NCBI GenBank assembly: GCA_029204225.1
Contig: CM055102.1
Location: 17,632,223-17,696,222 of the forward strand
Direction: 5' to 3'
Origin: Diphasiastrum complanatum
Taxonomy: Eukaryota > Streptophyta > Lycopodiopsida > Lycopodiales > Lycopodiaceae
Length of the DNA: 64,000 nucleotides
Shown here: positions 1 through 10,740 of the stretch, piece by piece
Layout: each line of letters opens with the position of its first letter
How positions within the stretch are numbered: the first letter of the stretch is position 1
Made by a program: the position numbers and the translations under genes
Notes under the pieces: model-generated
Databases searched by the model: none
Told to the model about the DNA's origin: nothing
What the model saw: the letters and a program-made list of their open reading frames with translations, nothing else

Positions 1-852
1 GATGATATGTTAAGTCACGAAATATCAACCATGACATGGTTTTACTGTCAAAGAAATTTTTGATAGGCACTGACCTAGCAGTCACACTATTTGGATATCC
101 GGGAGGAATAAATCAATAGAACGTGTTTCATCTAACCTGGCCTCAAAAAATTCTTGTGTCAAGTGGCGTTGGACTGTTTTGTACGTTATCACAAATCCTC
201 TTCAAATTTTATTATTTCAAGCTTTTATTCCACTTATTCCACATGTATTTGGAAAGTGGTCTTTCTGAATTCTGGTTTTTCTCTGATATGTGAGTCAAGT
301 TTTCATGCACGCACAACTTTGCCACGAAACAAATTCAGTTGGCTTAAACACACATTAAGAAAATTCATTCAAGTACCTAATTAACACGAGCATGTGAGAT
401 TCAATTTAGTTTAGTTCATTAGTAGTGCTAGTAAAACATGCAACCACAAGCATATGAAAAAGCTATTGCAGTCAATGCAAAGACTGCTGAAAGTGTACGC
501 ATAACTTGAGTTGGTGAAATTTTGCTCCTGGACGTGTGAGGAAATGTTGAGACTCAAATGTGGTCTATGGTTTGGGACTGCAGGAGGGCTAGCACCACTT
601 TAGGCTAACAAGCATCTATAAGGGCCGAGCGGATTTTTATGAAACTGTGACATTTAATACGAGTAACAGACTGGAAATGCTTTCCATGCTATGCAGTTGC
701 TAGAACTCTACAATGTTTCTATGAAGCTTCCCATTTGTGTAAGAAAGAGTGGATAGGGAACATCTTCGTCAATCATTGTGTGTTGCATGATACATGATAT
801 TTCACACTATATGCAACCTTATCCTCATATCTTGGGAAGCCATTTTGTGAAA

Positions 853-856
<4 letters not shown>

Positions 857-941
<85 letters not shown>
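857..941. repeat. (CT)n(CG)n compound microsatellite
   Basis: An uninterrupted CT run from 857 to about 929 is followed by a short CG run to about 941 and a CT/CCCT-rich tail to about 970. Open frames of Ser-Leu or Arg-Glu repeats read across it on both strands are by-products of the repeat and are not annotated as genes. Confidence 0.97.
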
Positions 942-3900
942 TCTCTCCCTCCCTCTCCCTCTCCCTGTCCCCCTTGTGTTGCAAGAAATCCCTCTTGAAC
1001 TATGTTTTGCATTTAAATTGAGGAAACAACTACATGAAGCTTCCATGTATATTTTCTTGTGGGTCAATGGGTGTGGATCAATTATTTGTCATAGATGTTG
1101 ACTCTTGTACTTTTGCCATACCATGTGCTCAAGTTAATAGGTGATGCTCTTCAAAATACTTCAAAATTGTCGTGGTGATGATGTATTGAGATTATGACTT
1201 AGTGATGATCTACAATCTCTTTGTTTTAGATATATTGTGCTTAGAGTTTATCTATTCTAAGATGAAATAGATTCACCCAAGATGAGGCAATTTTACATTA
1301 AGTCAAGATGAAAATGAACTACATGGTTATGAATCCATAAGATGACAAAAGAATTGCTAAAATTTGCAATCTACTTTGATTAAAGAGATGACAATTGTTA
1401 ATAATGTCATATGTAAGTCATTGATTTTGTCACAAAATGATTTTGTAAATTCATAAATGTGTACATTGTTGTAGTTGTAAATCACAAAAGGTTTTTCAAC
1501 TAAACTATGTTCAAGATCAATGATACGAGTCTTTATATTTTTTAGTGAGAATTTTATTGGATATCAAATCAAAGAAGTTGCAATGAATATGCAATTTAAG
1601 TTGATGATAAAATTTGTTCAATTTTTATCTTGATCATAATTTTTGTTTGTTGTTTTAATGTTTATTAACATTTGTATATTCATTTTTCAATTCTTTCATG
1701 AATCACCAGCAAGGCATGGAGACTTTTATGGTGTTACTTGATTCTCCCACTCTTGAAAGATGGCATGGATCGAGCATTTCTAAGTTAGAAAGGGTTGATA
1801 GAATCAATCTATTGGAGAGTATAGGGTGTAGCAAGGGAGTGATCTTATGTGGAGAGCATGATATAGTGGTTAACATTTTACATTACACTAGCAATAGAGG
1901 AAGTTGTGACTCCACTACTTATATCAAAGCATAAAATGCTATGCCCTTTTCATCATTCTTCTTCTTTTGCGCACCTCTCTTTTGACCTTTTGTTTGAGTT
2001 CTTTTGGCCTTCAAATGGAATGAAAGCTTGCCTAATGGCCAAATGTCTACATAAAAAAAGATTCAACAAATTATGCGAGATTGGGCAAGGGAAAATGATT
2101 TTTTCTTTTAGTAATTGCTAATGGAGACAAGGCCATCCTAGAAACTTTAACTACTATGTTTCAAGGAGTTCATCTTCGACTAATTTCAAGAAGTAGTGAT
2201 TTGCATTCAATATCTTTGGGTACCACAAGAAGAAGAAACAAGGCTACAACCACCAAAATAAAAAAAACTTATTCTAACGAAACAAAAGAGAGACATTACA
2301 CTAAACAAAGCATATCTCTTAACATAATGGAAATCATGAAAATATTGTGAAAATACAAGCACATAATCATCAATAATCCATAAAAACATTTTTTTCTTTT
2401 TCCCACACATTCTCACAAGACACAACATTGGAAAGAATCCAAATTCTCAATTTCACAATAAAAAATGAGTGCATAATATATAAAGTAAATGGCCTTTTTA
2501 TACTTGGGCCCGAAAGAGCTAATGTGACATATTTTTGCTGGCCATTTTGCTAGCTTAGGATGTCAAGTAAACTTGCATTTTATGTATTTATGATATGCAA
2601 TTCTACTTTTGCAATGCATAAGGTATGTTTTATGTTTGGCCATGCCACAAATTCCCTAAAGTCCTTTTGGGGCACATGCTTTCTAACATAAAATAAATGC
2701 CACTACTCAAAACACACTTCACATATTTACAACTCTAACTATGGCGCATTTTTTTAATTTTACACAAGTAGAAGTGCACTATTAGGCTCTATGTAACTTA
2801 TTTATTTACAATTTTGTCAAAATCTAGGGTGTCCTCATTGTTTATTGCAAAATTTGTGTAGCAAGGTTGTTTCGAATCCTTTGATGAATCTATGGGAATT
2901 CTCCCATTTATGGGTATACGTACTCAAAGAATAATAACGTTAAGATGTGAAATTCTATCTATTCAATATTCTATGGTGATGAAAGACCTCTAGAAAAGGC
3001 AAAAGAGACAAATTGCATATACAAAAAGTTGTATACATTCATCATGTATATGAAAGTGTTAGAGATTGAGTTACGCAATTAATGCAATTGAGATCCATGA
3101 GCATCTTTCAATTTTCTAGGGGCTTTATCACAATCCTTTAACATTTGGGTATCAACAATGGATTCAAATTAAAGATTACAGTTATTGTACCAAAACAAGC
3201 CTTCAGGTTTGCTATGGCGACATATCTCTTTCTAATGAAGCGAAATTTTTCATCGACAAAAACTAAAAGAGCAACACCTAAATTCTCCATAGAGCTAGTG
3301 ACATTACAAAATACTTGTGAAATCACACCAAAGCACCAAATTAGAAAATTTAGAGGCCCAAAAATGAAAGAGGCCTATAAATTTAAAATTGCCAAATGAA
3401 ATCAGAACTAAAATTAAACTTATATATATCTTATTGTTCGTATCGTGAGGCATAGATGAAAGGCCATAAATGAGGGTGCCCATTTGTTAAAATGCACACA
3501 TAATTATAAACATGAGCACATAACATTGTTTATTCATTTGTTTTCATTCACATTTTGAAATAAGTGTGAGAGTGCCCTTCCTTGTATTGTGTAAAGTAGA
3601 AGAAGACACCAAATTCACATTTCTATACGAGAATGGTTTCTATCCAAACTCGGCAGACTCGAATATTCACTTCAAGTCTGTATCGGAGTGACTAGATCCT
3701 ATTGCATGATGCAACCAAAAGGACACCTGTGGAGCAAAACCACCCAATCAACAAGAAATGGCTAGTCAATACCCTAACCACTTCACCTCCATGCCATAGT
3801 AAATGATGAATGCAAGAGAGAAGGGGCTCCCGACTATAAGGATCAAAAAATCCAATAGGTAGATGGGCGAGTTTCCACTAGTATATATTCTCTCCCAGGA

Positions 3901-4075
3901 TGAGAGAATATTCCCCTTAGGATTCCCATGTAACCTGGAATGACCTCCTATTCTTGCATTAAAGCAGTCAAACACCATGCAAGTGCTCCTATGTCCAAGC
4001 ATTATATTGTGGTTTCCATTACTTTCCATTACTTTTTATTGTGCATTCTAGCATGCAAATCATGTGCTAAAATAG

Positions 4076-4219
4076 ATACATTGCATTGAATTCATCAATG
4101 GATACATTTGCATTGCATAAATGTGCATTAAATAGACTATACATTGCATTAAATACATCAATAGATACATTTGCAATCAATAGATGTGCATTCAATGGAC
4201 TATACATTTGCATTCATGG
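4076..4219. repeat. 63-bp tandem repeat, about 2.3 units
   Basis: Unit 1 (4076-4138) and unit 2 (4139-4201) both begin ATACATTGCATT and end with ATAGACT or ATGGACT. A third partial unit starts at 4202. Units differ at several positions, so the array is not recent. It lies just downstream of the minus-strand transposase-like gene. No function is visible. Confidence 0.85.
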
Positions 4220-4368
4220 ATTAAAAATATATGCATTCAAAATTTTTGCAAGAATGATGTGACGCCAAAACATTATATTGATTGATTTAAAAATAAGTAC
4301 ATTGATGACAGAATAAATTCTCTTCCTACATTGCCTTCTACAAGGCCTTACATTTAATTTAAAAACCT

Positions 4369-5436
4369 CTACTCATCATCACTTCCTCCCTCCTCGCCTC
4401 CTTCATCTTGTAGGTCTATGTTGGTGTCCACATCTTCAAACTTTCCTTCGCTCTCATTCACATACTCTTCCACGTTCTCTTCCACATTTTCTTCCACATC
4501 ACGAACACTTGAAGTTGTAGAGCCTCTCTACAAAATAGAATCAAAGATTTAATTAAATTGAGATTAAATTTACTTGTAAACCACAAAGTAAACAATCACA
4601 AAACAATAAAGGTTAAGAGTTTACGATTGGAAACAATCCATGGGATTCCATAAAAGCCTTGAGGCCGGCATATCCATGATCGTAACCTTGCTTGTACTCC
4701 GCGGCGGTCATGTGTCTTCCAAAATCACTAGGCTACATTCAACAAAAAAACATAGTTTAGCAATACAATATCGTTTAGCAATATCTCACTACAAAAATAG
4801 AATCATATTAAAAAATATTGCACTTACAAATTGGGCCTCTAGATTGCCCCTTCCTCTCGATCCCAAGTGACTTTGGCCATGTTTTAAGAGCTTCTCGGCG
4901 GCGGCCCTACGTTGTTGTTCATACTTTTGGGGATTGTTTTGCAACAATTCCCCTTTCACCTTCCTCCAATCCCTTTTGGAGCACCATGCAGGCTTCGTGG
5001 GATTCTTGGGATTTCTCATGGCTCTTCTCATCAATTGCCTTTTGTTTCGAATCCAAAGGCACACTGTATTCAAGGCCCAAGTCCTACTAAAAGCATTGGA
5101 TTGAGGGAATTCAGAATACAAAGTCTCTATTATTTTATTTTTGTCTTCAAGCGATTGGGAGGACCAATCGATCATGTAACCTTTACCAAAATATAAAGCA
5201 ACTAAATCACGCAAACGAGCATGAACTACATTGCCACACGTATTTTTAATAACTCCACCACGCGGATTAAGATCATAATACACACTACACGATTCTTGGG
5301 AAGGGGCACCTTCAGAAGCTCTTCTCTCGGATGATTCACCCGAAGAAGATAACACAAGATTTTTGATTCTATCTCTTTGTTGAGGAGATAGATTCTCAAA
5401 CCACTCTTGATTATATTCTTCGGGCTTCTCACGAGC
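4369..5436 (-). CDS. Plant transposase-like protein (Ptta/En-Spm type), 3 exons, 5' end unresolved
   Basis: Exons are 4828-5436, 4625-4732 and 4369-4527, read from right to left. Splice sites are GTAAGTG/TGTAG and GTAAAC/TTTGTAG, both introns phase 0, ending at TAG 4369-4371. The first exon has a basic Trp-rich block with PAWCSKRDWRKVKGE followed by KLLKHGQSHLGSRG, resembling the W...H-GS signature of plant Ptta/En-Spm proteins (PF03004-like) that accompany CACTA transposons. Exon 2 carries a Tyr/Gly-rich segment (EYKQGYDHGYAGLKAF). The last exon is acidic with repeated VEEN. Going upstream the frame meets a TGA at 5437-5439, immediately before ARE and after a Ser-Gly-Arg-rich stretch (SSGRSSGRPSTR) in the same frame; CGA to TGA would explain it. 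No in-frame ATG is visible, so an upstream exon or 5' decay is likely. Family assignment is from motif memory and moderate. Confidence 0.5.
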
Positions 5437-5516
5437 TCATCTCGTAGATGGTCTTCCACTTGACCTTCCACTTGACCTACCACTTGAAGATATTGTATCA
5501 AAGAAAAACTTTAAAA

Positions 5517-5790
5517 GTTAGAAAGTAGTGGAGAATGGGAGTGAAAGAGTATTGAAGACTTTTAGATTAGAAGAGTAGGCAATGAATAGAAAGCAATAGA
5601 TTAATAGTAAGCAAGAACAAACAAGATCAATAGAGCAAGCAAAAGCAAGAGCAAGATCACTAGCAATGAAGAGCAACAAAAAACAAGCAAGCAAGCAAGC
5701 AAGATCTATAGAGCTTAGAAGAGCAATAGCAAGCAAGAGCACTAAACACTAGATTAGAAAACCTATAAAACTTGAAAGCAAAAGAAGAGG
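5517..5790. repeat. Purine-rich GCAAGA/AAGC low-complexity tract
   Basis: The plus strand is dominated by AAGCAAGCAAGC and AGCAAGAGCAAG words; the minus strand is correspondingly CT-rich. It lies upstream of the minus-strand transposase-like gene and could be its pyrimidine-rich leader, but no start codon continuous with that frame is present. A Leu-rich open frame on the minus strand (5518-5742) is explained by the low complexity. Confidence 0.6.
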
Positions 5791-5836
5791 AGCAAGAATG
5801 CTCGCGGAAATGCTATTTTATTGGCATTCAAGTTTC

Positions 5837-5895
5837 GTGTGGATTATCCATGCAGAAGTTATCCACGTGTGGATAATCCACGCGATATCCACGCG
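5837..5895. repeat. Cluster of inverted GTGGATAA/TTATCCAC motifs
   Basis: TTATCCAC-GT-GTGGATAA (5859-5876) is a perfect inverted repeat with a 2-bp spacer. It is flanked by GTGTGGATTATCCA (5837-5850) and by two further ATCCACGCG copies ending at 5884 and 5895. Four related words within 60 bp, about 400 bp upstream of a transposase-like gene, resemble the clustered subterminal motifs of CACTA elements; that reading is inference. Confidence 0.6.
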
Positions 5896-7126
5896 TTTTT
5901 TTCCCCTCTCTTGGCACGTGAGAGGGTCCCCCACATGGGCTTGCATGCTTCAAATGTCATTCAATATTCTCATAATCTTTTCTAGATTTTATGAGATTAT
6001 TTTATTGTAGGATTTTACATAAAATATATTTTTTAATATGATGGAATGTAAAAAAATCAATTCAAAGATCATTATGCTAGTATTTAATTGTTAAAACTAG
6101 TTTTATATTGTTATCAATTTTATTTTTCTTGAGATTTGACATACAAGACAAAATCATGAGATAAGAAATAGTACATATTATTATTAAACAAGTAATTTGA
6201 AAAGTTTTTTAAGATTTTATGACATAATATTATGTCAAATCGGTGATGTCATAAAACATTTAGTTTATTAATAATCTAGGTGTCATAGATTTGATATAAT
6301 TTGATGACATAATTACATGGTCAAATAATTTTTTTTTGCTTTTGTCATGTGGCCTCTTAAACGGTTGCATGGGGTCATTTAGATTCATGATCAAAAGCAT
6401 TTATGTTATATTGAGGACCTTAGTGATATGTGACCTATATGATAAATCTTTTTAATTGTTGGTGTGTGACCTATATAACCTTATATGAAATCATAGTAAT
6501 TAGTTGAAATATCATTTAGCATTGTAATAAAGATGTTGATCAATGGTGTGTTATCTAGTATATGATTTCTTGCATACAAAGCAACCATAGATAGAAAGGG
6601 CGAATGCATATTGCTCGTCATGAGATACCGTGGCACACTAGGCCAATCCAAAGAGATTTACCTTTAACTAACTCAAGCCAAGTATTAATTAATCAAATGT
6701 GTGATTGAGTGGGCAATGAATCAATTGAGTATATGACTGATTGTTTGATTTTGATCATTCCATCTTGAAAGAAAGATCAAGTGAGATCATCGCTCATCTT
6801 AGACAAGAGTTTAAATTGAGAGCTTTGAACATTGACTACTATGTGGTCTTTAAATTAGTTGAGATAGGCCTGCACGCACTATCTACTGATGTCTAACATT
6901 TGTCAGTATGAACCTCATTTTGATTGCTCGTCATGTGTTGCCCCACCCAAGCAATTTTCTTGATAGCAATGTTACTAGAATATTAGATTTACATTAAGCA
7001 TAAGTAGAATATACATGGATTAGATGTTGGCATGTCTTTAACAAATTTTATTATATTTGTTCAGAACATACGGTCTCATAATGATTACTTATGATGTGGT
7101 ATAGAGTAGCTGGCTACAGTGTGTAT
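5896..7126. other. AT-rich spacer, no gene recognised
   Basis: No domain-bearing frame or RNA gene is seen. The sequence is AT-rich with short interrupted frames only. Confidence 0.6.
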
Positions 7127-7562
7127 ATGTCATCGACGATGTCATCATCATTAGATAGCGATTCATCTCATGATCGCAACAGCAGGTATATATTGTTATT
7201 GATATTGACATCAATTGCACTTTATTTGTTATTTGAATATGAGTGTATAATTTTTCTTGCAAATTTATTCTTACAATGACATTTGATTGTAATTATGAAT
7301 TCTAGGGAAATTATCATACCTCCACGTGATTTAGAGAAAGAAAAAAAAATTGAGCTCTATCATAGAAAAAAGGAGCAATCAAGACTAAAGTACAATGAAC
7401 AACTATTGACTGGTTCATCTTCAAGCTCTTCCATCAGTCGACGTAGACCGCCTATTGATCCATCACATGTATGTATATTGATTTATTTCATAATTTTTTT
7501 ATTTGTAATAGTGATGTAATCCGATTTGCTCTTTGGATATAGTATATTGCTCTTCGAATTTG
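7127..7562 (+). pseudogene. 5' exons of the SET-domain/CACTA-associated gene family, truncated
   Basis: Exon 1 (7127-7185) starts ATG and reads a Ser-rich N-terminus (MSSTMSSSLDSDSSHDRNSR); its donor is GTATAT. Exon 2 starts at 7306 after TTCTAG and encodes a charged segment (RDLEKEKKIELYHRKKEQ) then a Ser-rich run and SRRRPPIDPSH. A close copy of exon 2 lies on the minus strand at about 12,830-12,985, upstream of the exons at 11-12.5 kb, which shows that these are the first exons of that gene family. Similarity continues into the next exon (GTAATAG then CTCTTTGGA...) and stops near 7562, where copia sequence begins. No known domain is in this part. Confidence 0.55.
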
Positions 7563-7930
7563 ATAACATTGTCCAATCCTATGCCATTAAGGAGGAGCTA
7601 CCAAGTTTGGAGGCTCTCCAAAGTGTGCTCAAGAGATTATTATTGGAGCTAAAGTGCGTCAAGGAAGAAGATCTACCAAAGATCAAGTGTGATAATATCT
7701 CGGCCCAAGCTCTTGACAATAATCCCTTATTTAATGCAAGAAGCAAGCATATAGAAGTGGCACACCATTTTGTGAGAGAAAAGCTTATTGGAGGAGAAAT
7801 CTATTTGGAGCATGTCAATTTATCCTCTTGTATTGCCGATCTACTCACCAAGCCTTTGAGCAAAATTGCTTTCATCAAGCATAGATCTAATCTTGGAGTT
7901 ATATCAAGATCAATGCTTAGATCTTCATAG
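7563..7930 (+). pseudogene. Ty1/copia pol fragment: RNase H C-terminal part
   Basis: The frame ends at TAG 7928-7930 and carries the copia RNase H end: CDNISAQAL, ARSKHIEVAHHFVREK and ADLLTKPLSK. These match the corresponding blocks of the intact polyprotein at 29,226-33,179 (CDNLSAQSL, ARSKHIEIAHHFVRDQ, ADIFTKPLGK). Only about 115 residues of pol remain; upstream the sequence switches to the SET-family exons near 7562, so this is a 5'-truncated copy. It is followed by a polypurine tract and LTR start. Confidence 0.85.
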
Positions 7931-7948
7931 ATAATTTTTTAGGAGGAG

Positions 7949-8430
7949 TGTGAAGAATTGAAAAAGATTATCTATGTTAGATATAAAGGTCTTATGTTTT
8001 TTATATCAAGCATCTAGGTGTAGGATGTTGATAGGACCAAATTTGGCATAGATGGCAAATTATCCATTTCCACTTGTAATGCCACTATTGAGCCAAAATA
8101 GAGTAAGAGGCTAAACACTTGCTAATTAGAGTGTAGACAAGTGTAAAGTTTTTGTTTGATGAATTCCAAGAGGTCCAATAGGATATAGAGGTGGAACCTT
8201 GAGGGGTCCAATAGAATTTGAGATTTGCTTGAAAATGGTCCAATAGAATTTAGAGGTGAATGGATCAATGGTCCAATAGGATTAAGAGGTGCAAAAAGTG
8301 TGGTCCAATCATAGTTAAGCATTGTGATAGCTCGTGGATCTACTAGTATCATTGTACTTCTCATTTGGATCTACTTGATTTAGAGATTGAGTGGATTTTG
8401 AGTGTAAGTGATTTTCTAGCTTTCTCTCTC
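7949..8430 (+). repeat. 3' LTR of the truncated copia, outer end undefined
   Basis: A polypurine tract (AGGAGGAG, 7941-7948) is followed by TGTGAAGAATTG, the same LTR start as the element at 34,475. The LTR contains five GGTCCAATAG-type repeats at 8172, 8205, 8237, 8270 and 8302 (32-33 bp period). I cannot fix the CA end; 8430 is where coding sequence of the next gene becomes recognisable. Confidence 0.6.
8172..8311 (+). repeat. Tandem 32-33-bp repeat within LTR (GGTCCAATAG units)
   Basis: Five occurrences of GGTCCAAT(AG) are spaced 33, 32, 33 and 32 bp apart, often followed by GRATTWAGAGGTG. The even spacing shows a diverged minisatellite inside the LTR. Confidence 0.85.
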
Positions 8431-9470
8431 TACGGGACACATATGACAAATTTGTAGAATACTTTAGACCTGCTCACTCCTCTCCTCCAAAACAAGCCTC
8501 CTCTCCTCCAAAACAAGATTCAGAGAGGAGAAAACGAAAGCAATCTCAATCATCCCGGCTTGTTATTTGTATACAGAGCGTGAGTGTTTCAAAGAAGAGG
8601 AGGTCTCTTGACCCTCCAAATAAAGTGAGGGATTTTTCCAAGCCATCTCCTCTGGATGAGATTCTTTCTCCTAGGCATTCTCCTCCCAATTCTCCTCCTA
8701 AGTCTCCTTCTTCTCTTCCTAGAACTCCATCTTTACCTTCTCCTGCTAAATCTTCCTCTCCTAATAAATTTCCTCCTCCTAAATCTCCTCTTCCTACGCC
8801 CATAAATATTAGTTCCCATCCTCCTGTTCTAGGAAATTATTTAGATGACTTTGTTAATGTAAAGGTAGAATCAATTTTGAATGACAATTCTTTTTCTGGC
8901 TTATCAGTGTATTACTTCTGTCACCCCCTGCACTTGCCTTTGTAAATACTCCTCAATATGTACAGTATGACCAATTGTTAAACACGTATCTTAAAGCTTT
9001 AGGTCCTCGATATAGTTTTAGGATGTCGAAGACCTATGCTGGTCTCCCTCTTTTTAATTTAGATACAAGTGAATTAGAAAGTAGGGATAAAATGCTAGGT
9101 GACAATGTAGGAGGTGGGGCCATTCAATACTGGATGGAGTTTTTTTCTGAACCCATTGTTTATAGATGTAGCATTGTTTTCCCTTCAATGCATGGCTGTA
9201 TTTGATTTTCCTGATTTCAAAAGTCTACACGATGATATGCTCCAATACGTCAGACTGGGGACTCCAATTCTTGTGCTGCCATACATAACAAAGTAAGTGT
9301 TTTTTTTTCAGATTTTATTATGTTGAATTTTTTCATATGCATTTTGATTTCACATTGATTCTCATAAATTTATTGTTTTCTGATTGCAGTGATCATTGGA
9401 GCTTATATGTGTTGTCCTTATACATAAATGATGAGGGTGTGCGTAATCCAGTTTGTTTAAAGATGAACTC

Positions 9471-9474
<4 letters not shown>

Positions 9475-9509
<35 letters not shown>
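9475..9509. repeat. (AC)n microsatellite
   Basis: About 17 AC units lie immediately after the Ulp1-like catalytic-His exon. The repeat is translated as Thr-His in a spurious frame. Confidence 0.97.
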
Positions 9510-9513
<4 letters not shown>

Positions 9514-9614
9514 TGCCAGGAGCCATATCCAAAAAATACTGAAACTCTTTTCAGTACCAAATGCAAAAGCATATACGAAGCTAAAAATTGTTTATGCAGA
9601 GGTAACAATTTATC

Positions 9615-9772
9615 AATATCGGTTCAACGTGCCCTTGTAGTTATTGTTTGGTTTCCTTTCATAACGTGTGCACTGATCCGATATTCAAACAATATTTTTT
9701 GGATTTCGGTTCAACGCACACTAGCTTCCGTTGTAGATTTAATTATAACATTCTGCGCGTTGATCCGATATC
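9615..9772. repeat. Two inverted 18-mer pairs (GCGCGTTGAACCGATATC family)
   Basis: Reverse copies start at 9615 and 9702 and forward copies at 9668 and 9755. Within each pair the offset is 53 bp, and the two pairs are 87 bp apart. Consensus forward: GCGCGTTGAACCGATATC; reverse: GATATCGGTTCAACGCGC. The same pair architecture recurs at 25,098-26,532. The pairs lie inside an intron of the Ulp1-like gene. Function is unknown; regulatory or transposase-binding sites are the leading guesses. Confidence 0.8.
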
Positions 9773-10177
9773 TCATAATGTTAAAATTTGGATTTTGTAG
9801 TCCTTCCAGCAGGTTGATTCTGTCAGTTGTGATTGGTATACCGTATGCAATGCCAAACACCTTTTTAATTGGCTTGCACTACAAGATGGACTTCCAAATC
9901 TGGAAGAGGTAATCTTCGATTAATATTTTTAATTGTGTTTTTTGTTTTTTTCATATTCAAATTCCTATTAATTGATCTTTGGTTAATTACATTTAACTAT
10001 GTTTATATATATTTTTAGTTTAAATGTCCGAAGGTCTCCCCAATGGAGATAATGCACTTCAGGCAGGAGACCATAAAGCTTGTGATCAAAAATTCATATC
10101 CAGTTGCAGTGGCCGAGTGGTCTCCACCCAAGCTACTTCCAACTGGAGAAATTGATTTAGAGATCATAGATAGTTGA

Positions 10178-10639
10178 TACTGATTAAATATTTGTCTCAC
10201 TTGATGTGGATGAGACACATGTACAGAAAATTTTAATTGAAATATATTTATAGTTTTTCTATGGTTGTTCTTACTTGTTTTTTTTTCTTGTTATTAATTT
10301 TGGTTATGATTGATTCATCTTCAATTTCTACGGTTTTCTGACATGTTTGTTTTTCATAGCCTTGGTCTGCCTTGCCTTTACCATGGTTTTTTTTTTTTTT
10401 TGGATAAGTTCAGAAAGATGATCTGATCGAACCTTTGCCACAACCAATCCAAATATGCAACAAACTTAGATTTGTTGCAACAAAGCTTTGATAAGATCAT
10501 CTTCTGAACATATTCAAATATGCCAAAACAAGGACAATACAGACCAAGGCAATGAAGACCAAAAATAAAACCGATATATACGAGACATCAACAAGGACAA
10601 GCATCGATTCGATATCTGATTGTAGTGGTCACTGGAGTT
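10178..10639. other. Spacer with a foldback at 10,349-10,560
   Basis: No gene is seen. The central arms GTTCAGAAAGATGATCTGATC (from 10,409, read with one indel) and its near reverse complement ending GATCATCTTCTGAAC (10,507) enclose a smaller perfect stem, GCAACAAA...TTTGTTGC. An outer pair, GCCTTGGTCTG (about 10,360) and CAGACCAAGGC (about 10,540), extends the fold to about 200 bp. It could be a MITE, or a hairpin transcript. Confidence 0.55.
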
Positions 10640-10740
10640 CAAGTGACTTAAGATCTCCCCAATGGAGATAATGCATTTCCTGCAGAAGACAATGAATCTT
10701 GTTATCAAAAACTCATATTATCCAGTTGCAATTACATTGC
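10640..10740 (+). pseudogene. Second partial copy of the Ulp1-like last exon
   Basis: TCTCCCCAATGGAGATAATG and the following AGAC-ATGAATCTTGTTATCAAAAACTC repeat the start of the exon at 10,019-10,177 with scattered changes. Stop codons and a lack of the rest of the gene show a dead fragment. Confidence 0.65.

Larger units (their letters stand above)
1..4368. other. AT-rich intergenic DNA, no gene recognised
   Basis: I see no conserved domain or convincing spliced gene here. Short open frames exist, for example 1698-1934 (+) and 3145-3399 (+), but they lack family motifs and their composition matches the surrounding AT-rich DNA. The stretch holds one long dinucleotide microsatellite (857-941) and one 63-bp tandem repeat (4076-4219), listed separately. 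It may hold old, unrecognisable transposon remains. Confidence 0.6.
8430..10177 (+). pseudogene. Ulp1-like cysteine protease (peptidase C48), spliced and frame-broken
   Basis: The N-terminal part (about 8430-8890) is Pro/Ser-rich and basic (KKRRSLDPPNK, repeated SPP). After a frame change near 8905 comes a C48-like segment (FNLDTSELESRDKMLGDN, AIQYWMEFF), then after another change near 9175 ILVLPYIT. Donor GTAAGTG (9293) joins acceptor TTGCAG (9389) to give NDHWSLYVLSLY, the catalytic-His block. The exon at 9801-9908 contains QVDSVSCDW, matching the Gln-x5-Cys catalytic spacing of Ulp1 proteases; the last exon is 10,019-10,177. The block expected as LDSL reads MNSI, so the catalytic Asp appears to be Asn. 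Members remove SUMO-like modifiers; copies are often carried by plant DNA transposons. Two frameshifts and the altered Asp suggest it is inactive. The intron at about 9474-9800 holds an (AC)n run and paired 18-mers. Confidence 0.6.

Noticed and set aside
778-1101. Ser-Leu and Arg-Glu repeat ORFs
   Set aside because: They are translations of a CT microsatellite; similar artefacts occur at 42.3 and 58.9 kb.
1698-2121. Candidate small gene at 1.7-2.1 kb
   Set aside because: Two overlapping short frames without motif, splice consensus or codon bias; insufficient support.
4786-4799. CACTACAAAAATAG as a CACTA terminus
   Set aside because: It lies in an intron of the transposase-like gene and no matching inverted end or TSD was found.
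5518-5742. Leu/Ala-rich membrane-like ORF on the minus strand
   Set aside because: Produced by the AAGC/GCAAGA low-complexity tract rather than a conserved protein.
5859-5876. Perfect bacterial DnaA-box-like words (TTATCCAC / GTGTGGATAA)
   Set aside because: The surrounding DNA is plant nuclear with introns and retrotransposons; no replication gene or further box spacing is present. Treated as a short motif cluster.
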